DNA of 15,602 bases from Acidobacteriota bacterium (GCA_030610025.1 JAUWSP010000011.1:1-15602); one strand, 5' to 3'. Positions 8,501 through 15,305 are shown, numbered from the stretch's first letter. Made by a program: numbers and translations. Notes: generated by a model from the sequence alone, not told the origin.

Positions 8501-11500
8501 CCAGATCGACGCTCTGCTGGAAGGCCGATCCCGCCGCAGCGAGGTCGCTCGGATTGAAGATGCGGATCAGCTCCTGCTCGAGCCGGAGGTTACGCCGCAG
8601 CGTCCCTCGCTCGACATCGATCGTGCCGCTCAGCTGCCGCCGACCCTCACGGGGCCAGATCAGATCGAGGTTGCCGTCGAGTACGACAGTCAGACCATGG
8701 TCGAGACGGTAGCGAACACCCTCGAGTTCGGCTGCCAGCCGCAGGACCTCGTCGTCACCCCGGGCTCCGCTCAGCTTCACCTCTCCACGGTTGAGCCGCA
8801 TTCGGCCCACTCGCAGCTCGGCACCGGAAGAGTCCACCACGACCTGCAGCTCAGGTGCGGTAATCCTGGAGTGGTAGCGACCGGGAAGGACCAGGCTGGC
8901 GTCCGGACCGGAGAGACGGATCTCGGCCTGCAGATCGTCGATGGATCCCTGCACGCCGGCGGCAACGAAGACCGGCCCGGAGGCGATACCTCCTGCCAGG
9001 AAGGGTGTCAGGAGGGCGGAGTCGACCGTTCCCTCCAGATAGCCCTCCAGGTTCTCCACGAGCTCACGGATCCCGGCCTGCGGTTGCCAGGCAGAGGCGA
9101 GATCAGCGCTCAGCGTCAGTTCCAGGGGTGCTCGCGCTCTCGGACCGATGGCCTGAAGACGTGCCGGTTGTAGAGCCATGTGACCCTCGCCGAGGTCCAC
9201 TTGCAAGTCGGATTCCGATTCGATCCGGAGGTCCCCAAAGACCACCTTCAGTCCCTGGATCTCCAGCGTGCCGATGGCGGCCAGGGGATTCGACGGGTCC
9301 AAAGAGACCAGGGCGTCGAGCACCCCAGCGATCTCCAGATCTGCCGCATCGAAGCCCGCCAGATGGAACCCGATCTCGCTGGCTCGACCCAATCCCAACT
9401 CGCTGATCTCGAGCTCCAGGGATCCAGGATCGAAGATCAGAGGCAAGTTGGCCAGGACCTCAGACTCCGGAAGAACATCGAGAAGAATAGCCAAGGGGAT
9501 GCTTGCCTCTAATCTGCCGGGGACGCTTGGCGCGCTGCTGTCGAGGGTCAAGGTGCCACCCTCCAGGCGCGCCTTGATATCGAGTCGGCGAATGTCTTCG
9601 ATGGGGTCGAAGACCTGGAGAGCTATCGTCGCATCGCGCACTGGAGTCTCGACCATCGTCTGACCATAGGCCGCGAATTTCAGAACCTCATCACCGGGAA
9701 CCAGCCCTCGGAGAGCACCCTTGAGTTCCGACACCCTCAGAGACCGTCCATCGTAGGAAGCCTCCAAAGAGAGGTGCTCGGAATCGGATGGCACCCACGT
9801 GGCCGCTACTTCGATCGTCGGCGATTTCAAGGGGCCCTCGAAGCTCAGATCCGCTTGCAGGCCCCCCGTCAGACGATTCGTGACATCTGGAGAGAGCACC
9901 GGCACCACCTCTTGGCGACGCTCGGGATCCGGCAGAAACACTTCCAGAAGCTCTTCGGCCTCGGCAAGGGTGCTCTCCAGATCCGGCAGATTGACTTGGA
10001 GTTGCGCGTTCTCGAATGAGCCTTCACGCAGGCCGTCGAGTCCCGGGAAGATCCATCCACCCTCGATCCGGCGAACCCCAGGCGAGTCCGAAAGCAACTC
10101 ACCGTGAAAGACGAGATTCGACATCGATGAGGCACGGGCGAAAAGCTCGACGAGGTGCCTGTCCTCCAATCTCCAGCTGCCCTCTAGATCGAGGTCCGGT
10201 GCCGCAGCGGGCCCATCTACGTTTGCAGTGAGCGACAGGCTGCCAGCCGGTTGGAATCCCCCGAGGGCGTCAGGAGTCACACCGAGCGTCTTCGCCAGGC
10301 TCCCCAGATCGTTCTGACGAACCTCCACTTGGACGTCCTGAAGCTCGAGATCTTGGAGGTCTTTCCACCCAGGCACATGCACGCGCCCGATCAGGGTCCT
10401 CGAACCCTCGGCACCAGGAAGGATCCGGACATCCACACCGATCGTGATCCCCTTGGCACCCTCCGCCTCTTCCGGCTCTAGAGTCTGGACGGAGGCGATC
10501 ACCAGCGGCTCGTCCTGGCGGCGCCAGGTCAGCCTGACTTCACCGCGTACCAGGTCGTTCCCGAGGTCGGTGGCCAGCTCTTCGAAGGCGACGCGAGTCT
10601 TCAGATCCGCCTCCAGATCCACCTCGGTTCCCTCGAGCCTCAGCCCTTCTCGTCCAGCGGTTGCGAGAAGCGGCTCGAGTAGCTCGGCGGGAAAGTCTTG
10701 TCCTGTGACACGAAGGTCGCCGACCAGGGTCACCTCGGGGGCAGGGGTCAAGGTGACATCGCCGCTGGCCTCGACCCGCCCGTCGGTCGTCAGATCAGGA
10801 ACCAGGCCAGCGAGATCCGATTGCAGATCTAGAGACAGCTCGATAGGGGCACCGGTTTCCAGGCGTCCGTATCCGTCTACCCGTAGCTCGAGAGCATCGC
10901 CCACGATCTCCAGACCGTCGATGGCGAACTCTCCGGTCTCGCCAGCCGAGAGCTCCGCGGTCAGGTCGAGAGAAATCCGCGGACGGCGGTGACTCTCGAA
11001 GGAAAGCCGGGTCTCCTGGATCTCGATCTTCACACCTCCATCTACCAGCGAGCCAACTATCGTTAGCTGATCTGCTTGCCAGCTGTCCCACCACTCGTCG
11101 AGCTCATCCGACGCCTCGCCCGATCGCACGGAGCCTTCGAGGATCTCGAAGCGATCAATGTCCAGAGAAGGAAAGAGGTTGTCCGAAGGGGTCCCGCCAC
11201 TCTCCGCTGGCTGGGGCAGCGGGGCGCCGAGGTCGATCGCGGGACTCTGCAACCGAACAGAGTCGATCTGCGGCCGATCCGAGAACAGCGATCGCCAGCT
11301 CAGCTCGGTAGTAGCCACCGGCACCACGAGGAAGGGCGGCGAATCTGGGCCACCCGCTCGGAGCTCCAGCTCCTCGAGGTCTATTCGACCAGACCGCAGG
11401 GAAAGCTCGAAGTCACGAGCTCCGAGATGGATCCCGGCGGATTCCTCGATGGCCGATCCCACCCACCGCAGAACCGCTCCACGCACCGCCTGGGACCTGA

Positions 11501-11618
11501 GACTGAGCACAAGCGTGACGCCCACGAGAATACCCATGGCCATCAGCACCAGGAGGAGAAGGGTCGCGCGGCGTAGCCATTTCCGAGAACGGATCTGCGA
11601 ACTGGATGAACTACCCAT
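5595..11618 (-). CDS. TamB-like protein fused to five POTRA repeats and an Omp85 (TamA/BamA) barrel
   Basis: Single 2007-residue reading frame that appears to combine both halves of a translocation and assembly module. Residues about 16-40 form one uncleaved transmembrane helix after a basic stretch (RSRKWLRR), expected to anchor it in the inner membrane. Residues about 45-1270 are AsmA/TamB-type beta-rich repeats, ending in the conserved TamB C-terminal domain (GRIDIDPGGLLTVYGQIARI near 1078 and GVTVQQTLEFGGG near 1268). After a short linker come five POTRA-like units (about 1281-1366, 1367-1450, 1451-1528, 1529-1611, 1612-1684); most show the GY/GF-x-x-A-x-V ... V-x-x-G pattern. Residues about 1685-2007 are an Omp85 barrel with the lid-lock motif VRGY (RGY 1904-1906), FDAGNVW, PVGPLRFDLAFPL and a terminal Phe. 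The TamB part is about as long as E. coli TamB (1259 aa), so both halves look complete. No strong ribosome binding site precedes the ATG, so the exact start is less sure. Inferred role: moving or assembling outer-membrane proteins or lipids across the periplasm. Confidence 0.93.
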   Translation of the reverse strand: MGSSSSSQIRSRKWLRRATLLLLVLMAMGILVGVTLVLSLRSQAVRGAVLRWVGSAIEESAGIHLGARDFELSLRSGRIDLEELELRAGGPDSPPFLVVPVATTELSWRSLFSDRPQIDSVRLQSPAIDLGAPLPQPAESGGTPSDNLFPSLDIDRFEILEGSVRSGEASDELDEWWDSWQADQLTIVGSLVDGGVKIEIQETRLSFESHRRPRISLDLTAELSAGETGEFAIDGLEIVGDALELRVDGYGRLETGAPIELSLDLQSDLAGLVPDLTTDGRVEASGDVTLTPAPEVTLVGDLRVTGQDFPAELLEPLLATAGREGLRLEGTEVDLEADLKTRVAFEELATDLGNDLVRGEVRLTWRRQDEPLVIASVQTLEPEEAEGAKGITIGVDVRILPGAEGSRTLIGRVHVPGWKDLQDLELQDVQVEVRQNDLGSLAKTLGVTPDALGGFQPAGSLSLTANVDGPAAAPDLDLEGSWRLEDRHLVELFARASSMSNLVFHGELLSDSPGVRRIEGGWIFPGLDGLREGSFENAQLQVNLPDLESTLAEAEELLEVFLPDPERRQEVVPVLSPDVTNRLTGGLQADLSFEGPLKSPTIEVAATWVPSDSEHLSLEASYDGRSLRVSELKGALRGLVPGDEVLKFAAYGQTMVETPVRDATIALQVFDPIEDIRRLDIKARLEGGTLTLDSSAPSVPGRLEASIPLAILLDVLPESEVLANLPLIFDPGSLELEISELGLGRASEIGFHLAGFDAADLEIAGVLDALVSLDPSNPLAAIGTLEIQGLKVVFGDLRIESESDLQVDLGEGHMALQPARLQAIGPRARAPLELTLSADLASAWQPQAGIRELVENLEGYLEGTVDSALLTPFLAGGIASGPVFVAAGVQGSIDDLQAEIRLSGPDASLVLPGRYHSRITAPELQVVVDSSGAELRVGRMRLNRGEVKLSGARGDDEVLRLAAELEGVRYRLDHGLTVVLDGNLDLIWPREGRRQLSGTIDVERGTLRRNLRLEQELIRIFNPSDLAAAGSAFQQSVDLDLSLVTREGVRIKNNLADLRVDWDLIRVRGTLAEPSIAGRIDIDPGGLLTVYGQIARIDQGALIFSGVPGEPPRMDFETTSSAEDPRLRDQWNSVWSTGPDMGPGAGFWDRIDPQAGSSAFQSEELATSLSNYFQNRLLQSFSGAAPRVELTVQPLPLIGETDTTARVTMSYHLTPQISYILSQNPREAEGRTDILNLHNFALAPSLQGQFFRNDQGHHGVTVQQTLEFGGGRQAEDAMPRIRSLDLTAPKEVVRKRTVRRATGLRRGQPVAEGADFDIEIDMLDALARRGYPAASVDVQIEAAPRNRVNIGITVEPGTRVDFEFSGDPPRRSARRDIITLYQPTGMEESPALESIRRDTVRALRARGFLDPQVEVTPKHEDPGNPASDRIIRVHGEGGRLVDPRNLEFPGLPDDVEGTLVALFSSRLSRVELASGEPVADSLLSQSMQAMGYSEAQILSRELSSDGSDLVVEVDSGPRRHLAAVQIVGADAEEQAELEELLALGPGDPLRSGQISRAALRMEDHLREKGFADAEVRARLEPVASGEDGEVDLFFDVDIGRQHRIGELRTEGLANSSPRWVKRVSKLETGELLTDSGLVLARRRLARTGVFQRIAIRRDEPAEPEATSVLTPIVFELEERPRYRVTYGLRGETSREAGVVVDVGDLNFLGRGQTLGLRLIYATLDRNARLYWSIPRVRQTNKTLEFFLEARREELDSIVGSTREAWAQMTFPWGKRSVHRFYTVYKNSLTEDRSQPEIPGQRVVSPFSGWQVSYDTGERSFFETSTDKITLFVGSDLSFTSESVGSDYSGYGLFGQIKPQIPLVKMGDSALVWVHNYRVGLKEARDNTELPFFDRLFAGGEFSVRGYPTNSLGPHDENGTPLGGEAMFVTNQELRFPIWSLLSGVAFFDAGNVWATLDDVESTLFKSIGVGLRADSPVGPLRFDLAFPLDRREGDPEYKVYFGLGQTF

Positions 11619-11633
11619 GAGTCACGGCTCGCC

Positions 11634-11771
11634 TCACCGGATCAAGATAGCATCACCTGGTTGGCAGGTCAGCGAAGGTGTTGCCCGCGGGTCTAGAACC
11701 TGACCCTGCTCCTCCATCTCTTTCAAGATTGGGCTGCGCTCGCGAAGGTCGTCCTTTGAGCTCGTTCTCAT
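11634..11771 (-). CDS. Possible 45-residue ORF upstream of the TamB-Omp85 fusion
   Basis: A short open frame ends TGA 15 bp before the fusion-gene start, in the position of a leader or upstream gene. The product would start MRTSSKDDLRERSPILKEME and end PGDAILIR. It has no recognisable domain, and its ATG has no ribosome binding site. It is listed because it fills most of the 216-bp gap between divergent genes; a non-coding leader is at least as likely. Confidence 0.18.
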   Translation of the reverse strand: MRTSSKDDLRERSPILKEMEEQGQVLDPRATPSLTCQPGDAILIR

Positions 11772-11800
11772 CGGATCCGGACGGAGATGAGCCCTTGTGC

Positions 11801-11828
11801 TTGACACTGAGCGGATTGTGAATATACT
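11801..11828 (+). promoter_or_regulatory. Sigma70 promoter of MarR copy 1, predicted leaderless
   Basis: A perfect -35 TTGACA (11801-11806), a 16-bp spacer and a -10 TATACT (11823-11828). Transcription should start about 7 bp after the -10, which is the A of the ATG at 11835. There is no room for a Shine-Dalgarno sequence, so the mRNA is predicted to be leaderless. The same geometry occurs at 15453-15480 for MarR copy 2. Confidence 0.7.
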
Positions 11829-11843
11829 TGTAATATGCAAGTA
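11825..11843 (+). promoter_or_regulatory. Palindromic operator candidate across the MarR start
   Basis: TACTTG-TAATATG-CAAGTA: perfect 6-bp arms (11825-11830 and 11838-11843) around a 7-bp centre. It covers the end of the -10, the transcription start and the first codons. MarR proteins usually repress their own genes by binding such palindromes over promoter elements. The second copy (15477-15495) keeps the left arm and has one mismatch in the right arm (CAACTA). Binding is inferred. Confidence 0.5.
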
Positions 11844-12167
11844 ACGACACCGACGCTGAAACTGGCGTACCTCACCTCTTCCCTAGTCCGTCGGCTACGC
11901 CTGCTGGAGCGTCAGGAGATGGCCTGCTGCGGCGTACCGGTATCCCAGGCGATGGTCCTCCAGGCCCTCGAGAAGAGTGGGGGCTCACTTCGAATGGGAG
12001 ATGTGGCTGCGGTTCTGGGTGTCGTTCAGAGCACTGCCACCCGCCTGGTGGAGCCCGTGGTCGAGCAGGGTTGGGTGCGCCGGGAGGCGAGAAGTGGAGA
12101 TCAACCCTGTGAGCGGATCATGTCCCGGATGGGGACGGCGGTGCGGATGCGCAGATCGAAGATGTGA
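11835..12167 (+). pseudogene. MarR-family regulator, 3'-truncated copy
   Basis: Residues 1-90 are a MarR-type winged-helix regulator: an N-terminal helix (LAYLTSSLVRRLRLLERQEM), C31-C32 in MACCGVPVSQA, a helix-turn-helix (SLRMGDVAAVLGVVQSTATRLVEPVV) and the start of the wing (GWVRREARSGDQ). Family members continue with wing strand 2 and a long dimerisation helix of 40-50 residues. Here similarity stops at about Q90 (12104), exactly where the antisense DUF2490 gene ends (stop at 12101-12103). The last 20 codons of the frame are DUF2490 sequence read backwards. The product would lack the dimer interface and is probably non-functional, or a truncated partner of the intact copy. Its first 38 residues differ from the copy at 15487 at only five positions. 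Start fixed by the leaderless promoter and by conservation between the two copies. Confidence 0.78.
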
Positions 12168-12880
12168 TCGGTGGTGATGAAGCGATCGAGCACCGTATCC
12201 TTGGATTTCTGGGCCGTGTATCGGAATTCGAGAGTCCAATTCCCGCTCAGGACGTAACCCAGGCCGGCAGTGAGCCGCAGGCGCTCGGCGAAGTAGTCGG
12301 GTGCGTCGCCGCCAAGATCGCCAAAGGCTTCGCCCATGAGCGGCACGTACCAGGTCTTCTCTTCTACCCGGGGTCGGTTGAGCGGGATGAAGGTCGCCAG
12401 GCGATAGCGGCTCCGAAGGCCGAAGTCGATCTCGCCGGAGTCTCGCTGGTCGATCCATCGCTGCTCGAGTCGGAAGCGGTGTCGGACATCGAGCTCACGC
12501 CCCGCCATCCTTCCCTTGGGCCAGAAGAAGATGGCGCTTTGCCAGGTACGCAGCTCGAGTAGATCTTCGAGGTCGTCCGCGAAGGTGTAGTAGCCACCGA
12601 TCCCGACATCGAATGCCACCCATTTCGAATGAACGTAGGAGAAGGTCCCTCGCGTGTGGAGCCTCGACCATTCGCCGAGAACATCCTCCGTCGTCACCAG
12701 TTCCCTATACCCGAAGTCCCAGGCCCCCCGCCACTTGTCGCTGACCCTGAATTGATACTGGTACTGAACCCAGACCTGGGCATCACTCTCCTCGATTTCC
12801 TCGCCAGGGGCAGAACCCGCTCCGCAGAGCAATCCCGTGAGCATCCCCGAGATAAGCAGCGAGTTACGAAATCCCTTCAT
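12101..12880 (-). CDS. DUF2490 domain outer-membrane-type protein
   Basis: 259-residue exported protein of the DUF2490 family, thought to form small beta-barrels or porin-like proteins; function unknown. Residues 1-24 form a Sec signal peptide (MKGFRNSLLISGMLTGLLCGAGSA). The mature protein alternates aromatic and polar residues as in amphipathic strands: AQVWVQYQYQFRVSDKWRGAWDFGYR, ELDVRHRFRLEQRWI, FGLRSRYRLATFIPLNR, DYFAERLRLTAGLGYVL, WTLEFRYTAQKSKD and DHIFDLRIRTAVPIR. The family pattern of H/R-R-x-R-x-E-Q-R-W is clear. It ends DMIRSQG rather than with the terminal aromatic residue expected of a beta-barrel, and its 3' end abuts the broken MarR copy, so the C-terminus may have been altered. 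GGTGAT just before ATG is a weak ribosome binding site. It is divergent from the alkylsulfatase at 13061 and might aid substrate passage, which is speculative. Confidence 0.82.
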   Translation of the reverse strand: MKGFRNSLLISGMLTGLLCGAGSAPGEEIEESDAQVWVQYQYQFRVSDKWRGAWDFGYRELVTTEDVLGEWSRLHTRGTFSYVHSKWVAFDVGIGGYYTFADDLEDLLELRTWQSAIFFWPKGRMAGRELDVRHRFRLEQRWIDQRDSGEIDFGLRSRYRLATFIPLNRPRVEEKTWYVPLMGEAFGDLGGDAPDYFAERLRLTAGLGYVLSGNWTLEFRYTAQKSKDTVLDRFITTDHIFDLRIRTAVPIRDMIRSQG

Positions 12881-12887
12881 GGATCAC

Positions 12888-12906
12888 CATTATTGCAGTG
12901 GTAATG
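12888..12906. promoter_or_regulatory. Small inverted repeat in the DUF2490/alkylsulfatase divergent region
   Basis: CATTA (12888-12892) and TAATG (12902-12906) are complementary around a 9-bp centre, 7 bp upstream of the DUF2490 start codon. Size and position would suit a regulator site, but the arms are only 5 bp and do not match the TACTTG/CAAGTA palindrome of the MarR genes. Confidence 0.2.
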
Positions 12907-12973
12907 ATGAGGCTGTGGTCCGTAACCAAGCTGTGACAGGCCTTGAAGCATGTTTCGGCTCGGCGTAGAGGCG

Positions 12974-12982
12974 TGCTAGGGT
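12974..12982 (+). promoter_or_regulatory. Putative extended -10 promoter for the second alkylsulfatase
   Basis: TGC plus TAGGGT (12977-12982), within GTGCTAGGGTTT, parallels the GTGCTAGAGTTT before the gene at 2126. It would give a leader of about 72 nt with a small hairpin just after the start (CCTGC 12985-12989 with GCAGG 13001-13005). No good -35 is visible. Confidence 0.28.
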
Positions 12983-13060
12983 TTCCTGCCTATTCCTTGA
13001 GCAGGCAAACTCTTGAAGTTATTGAACTGGCTGGCGTCTCAGGCGCTGAAGGAGAGACCG

Positions 13061-15139
13061 ATGAAGAATCTAATCACCCTTATCGCTTTGGCAGCGGGTG
13101 TTGCTGCGGGGATCGGGTGCAGCGCACCCCAGGAGCAGGCACCGTCCGAGGTCACCGAGGATTTCGGGCACTTCCACCCCAAGGGCAAGCCGCCATCCGA
13201 GCACACGCTGGCGGTTTTCGAGGAAGCCAGGGAGATGCTGCCGTTTTCGGATCGGCAGGATTTCGAGGAGTGGGAACGAGGCTTTATCGCCAGACGTGAC
13301 GATCTGAAGATCATGGCAGACGCCGGAAATGTCGCGTGGGACATGGAGCGTTACCTGTTCCTCGACGAGCCCGAGAACATCGACAGCGTGCATCCGTCGA
13401 TGCTGCGGATATCCGAGCTGAACAACAACTACGGTCTCTATGAGGTCATTCCGGGTATCTACCAGGTGCGTGGATTCGATCTCGCAAATGTCACATTTGT
13501 GCGGGGCGAGACCGGCTGGATTGTCTTCGATCCGCTGACCGCGCTGGAAACGGCCAGGGCGGCTAAGGAACTTCTCGACGAGCATGTGGAAGTGTTGCCC
13601 GTCGTTGCCGTCATCTACTCGCACTCGCATGGCGATCACTTTGGCGGCGTCCGCGGCCTCGTTAGCCTGGAAGATGTGACGGCGGGCAAGGTCGAAGTCA
13701 TTGCACCCCGCGCTTTCATGGATTTTGCCGTTGCCGAAAATATTTATGCCGGGAACGCCATGAACCGGCGAATGTTCTTCCAGTACGGCGTATTGCTACC
13801 TCCCGGTCCTTATGGTCACGCCGGGCAGGGGCTTGGTCAGAACGTAGCCGCCGGCAATATGGGTTTGATTGCGCCAACGCGCGTCGTCGAAGACGCTGTC
13901 GAAACGTTCAAGGTCGATGGCGTCGAAATGGTTTTCCAGAACACTCCCGACACCGAAGCGCCGTCAGAGATGAACACCTACATCCCGTCCATGAAGACAC
14001 TTTGGATGGCTGAGAACCTCGTCGGCTCGGTACACAATATTTATACCTTGCGCGGCGCGATGGTGCGCGACGCGCTGCGCTGGTCGAAGTACATCAATGA
14101 GGCGCTGTGGGCCTATGGGCAGGAGGCCGAAGTCATGATCGCCTCGCATCACTGGCCGCGCTGGGGCAATGAACGGATCCAGGAAGTGCTGAAAGCCAAC
14201 CGCGACATCTATGCGCACCAGAACAACCAGGTTCTGCACTACGCGAATCAGGGCGTTACGGTCAACGAGATTCACAACGTGTACCGGGCGCCGAAGAGCC
14301 TGCAGGAAGGCTGTATCACGCGCTTCTACCATGGTTCACAAGAGAACAATGCCCGCGGCGTTATCAATAAGTACATGGGCCACTGGGACGCCAACCCAGC
14401 TACGTTGGTCCCGCTGTCACCGCGCGACTCGGCGCCGCTATACGTCGAGATGATGGGAGGCTCGGTGAAGATCATGGCCAAGGGCCGGGAGTTGAACGGC
14501 GACGGTAAGTATCGGCACGCCGTAGAGATTTTGGATCGGCTCGTCTTCGCCGAGCCAAACAATCAGCCGGCCAAGGATCTGTTGGCCGATGCCTACGAGC
14601 AGCTTGGATACCAGCAGGAAAATCCGGGTCTGCGCAACGCATTCCTGGCTGGCGCGTACGAATTGCGTTCGGGCATCCCGGAAGGCTCGCCTCCAAAATC
14701 CTCGGGACCCGACATGATCCAGGCGATGAGCACGGGGCTGTTCCTCGATTTTCTAGGTATCCGCATGGACAGCACCCAGGCTGAGGATTTCGAGTTCACG
14801 ATCAACCTCGCCACGCCGGACAATGGTGAGCGATACCTCATCGAGCTCAGCAACGCGACGCTGACCAATATCGAGGGCTACCAGGCTGAGGATGCCGATC
14901 TCACGATCACGATCAATCGCTCCGACCTGGAGCAGGTCATGATGGGTACTAAATCCTTCATGGCACAGATCGAGGACGGGACTGCCCAGACCGAAGGAGA
15001 TCTCGGCGTGCTGGAGCAGCTTGCGTCCACAATGGTCGAGTTCGACCTGTTCTTCGAGATCTTGCCCGGCACCAAGGGAGCTTCCGCCGAGCCCGACGCA
15101 AACGACTTCGAGGTCGAGGTTCCGGTCATCCATGAATGA
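13061..15139 (+). CDS. Class III alkylsulfatase paralogue with Sec-type signal
   Basis: 692-residue zinc alkylsulfatase closely related to the product of 3376-5487 along its whole length (about two thirds identical by eye). The start at 13061 is chosen over an upstream in-frame ATG at 13013: GAAGGAGAG lies 4 nt before it, and MKNLITLIALAAGVAAGIGC is a proper signal sequence, possibly ending in a lipoprotein cysteine C20 (-3 position is Gly, so the lipobox is imperfect). It lacks the twin-arginine motif of its paralogue. The metal motif is H188-S-H190-G-D192-H193 in IYSHSHGDHFGG; TEAPSEMNTY, WMAEN and ASHHWPRWG are all conserved. The dimerisation segment (MAKGRELNGDGKYRHA to GLRNAFLAGAYELRSG) and the SCP2-like C-terminal domain are intact, so it should be active. 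More codons end in A or T than in the first copy (for example 13735-13750), hinting at a separate history. It lies between two MarR-type genes that may regulate it. Confidence 0.95.
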   Translation: MKNLITLIALAAGVAAGIGCSAPQEQAPSEVTEDFGHFHPKGKPPSEHTLAVFEEAREMLPFSDRQDFEEWERGFIARRDDLKIMADAGNVAWDMERYLFLDEPENIDSVHPSMLRISELNNNYGLYEVIPGIYQVRGFDLANVTFVRGETGWIVFDPLTALETARAAKELLDEHVEVLPVVAVIYSHSHGDHFGGVRGLVSLEDVTAGKVEVIAPRAFMDFAVAENIYAGNAMNRRMFFQYGVLLPPGPYGHAGQGLGQNVAAGNMGLIAPTRVVEDAVETFKVDGVEMVFQNTPDTEAPSEMNTYIPSMKTLWMAENLVGSVHNIYTLRGAMVRDALRWSKYINEALWAYGQEAEVMIASHHWPRWGNERIQEVLKANRDIYAHQNNQVLHYANQGVTVNEIHNVYRAPKSLQEGCITRFYHGSQENNARGVINKYMGHWDANPATLVPLSPRDSAPLYVEMMGGSVKIMAKGRELNGDGKYRHAVEILDRLVFAEPNNQPAKDLLADAYEQLGYQQENPGLRNAFLAGAYELRSGIPEGSPPKSSGPDMIQAMSTGLFLDFLGIRMDSTQAEDFEFTINLATPDNGERYLIELSNATLTNIEGYQAEDADLTITINRSDLEQVMMGTKSFMAQIEDGTAQTEGDLGVLEQLASTMVEFDLFFEILPGTKGASAEPDANDFEVEVPVIHE

Positions 15140-15305
15140 TCGGCCGATCGACCCGATCGCGCGCCGTGCAGCGGGAGGTGCCTTCGAAGGGATCCACAGC
15201 AGCCGCAAGAACGGCTGGGCCGAGATTAAGCCAATGGCACGGCATTGGGCCGGCCTGATTCGTGAGCGCCTCGATCAGATCCACGAAGTCGGGACGGTCT
15301 TCTAG
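15132..15305 (+). CDS. Small ORF overlapping the alkylsulfatase stop
   Basis: 57-residue open frame whose ATG lies 8 nt inside the end of the alkylsulfatase gene (stop at 15137-15139), the arrangement of translationally coupled genes. The product starts MNDRPIDPIARRAAGGAFEG, continues with a helix-prone segment (WAEIKPMARHWAGLIRERLD) and ends EVGTVF. It has no signal peptide and no family I recognise. Its composition looks like a real soluble protein or the remnant of a longer one, but an accidental frame cannot be excluded. Confidence 0.4.
   Translation: MNDRPIDPIARRAAGGAFEGIHSSRKNGWAEIKPMARHWAGLIRERLDQIHEVGTVF

Noticed and set aside
7800..9173. 457-codon plus-strand open frame
   Set aside because: Antisense to the TamB part of the fusion gene; no ribosome binding site or domain.
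13013..13060. Upstream in-frame ATG extending the second alkylsulfatase by 16 residues
   Set aside because: The ATG at 13061 has a strong ribosome binding site and gives a proper signal peptide; the extension would bury it.
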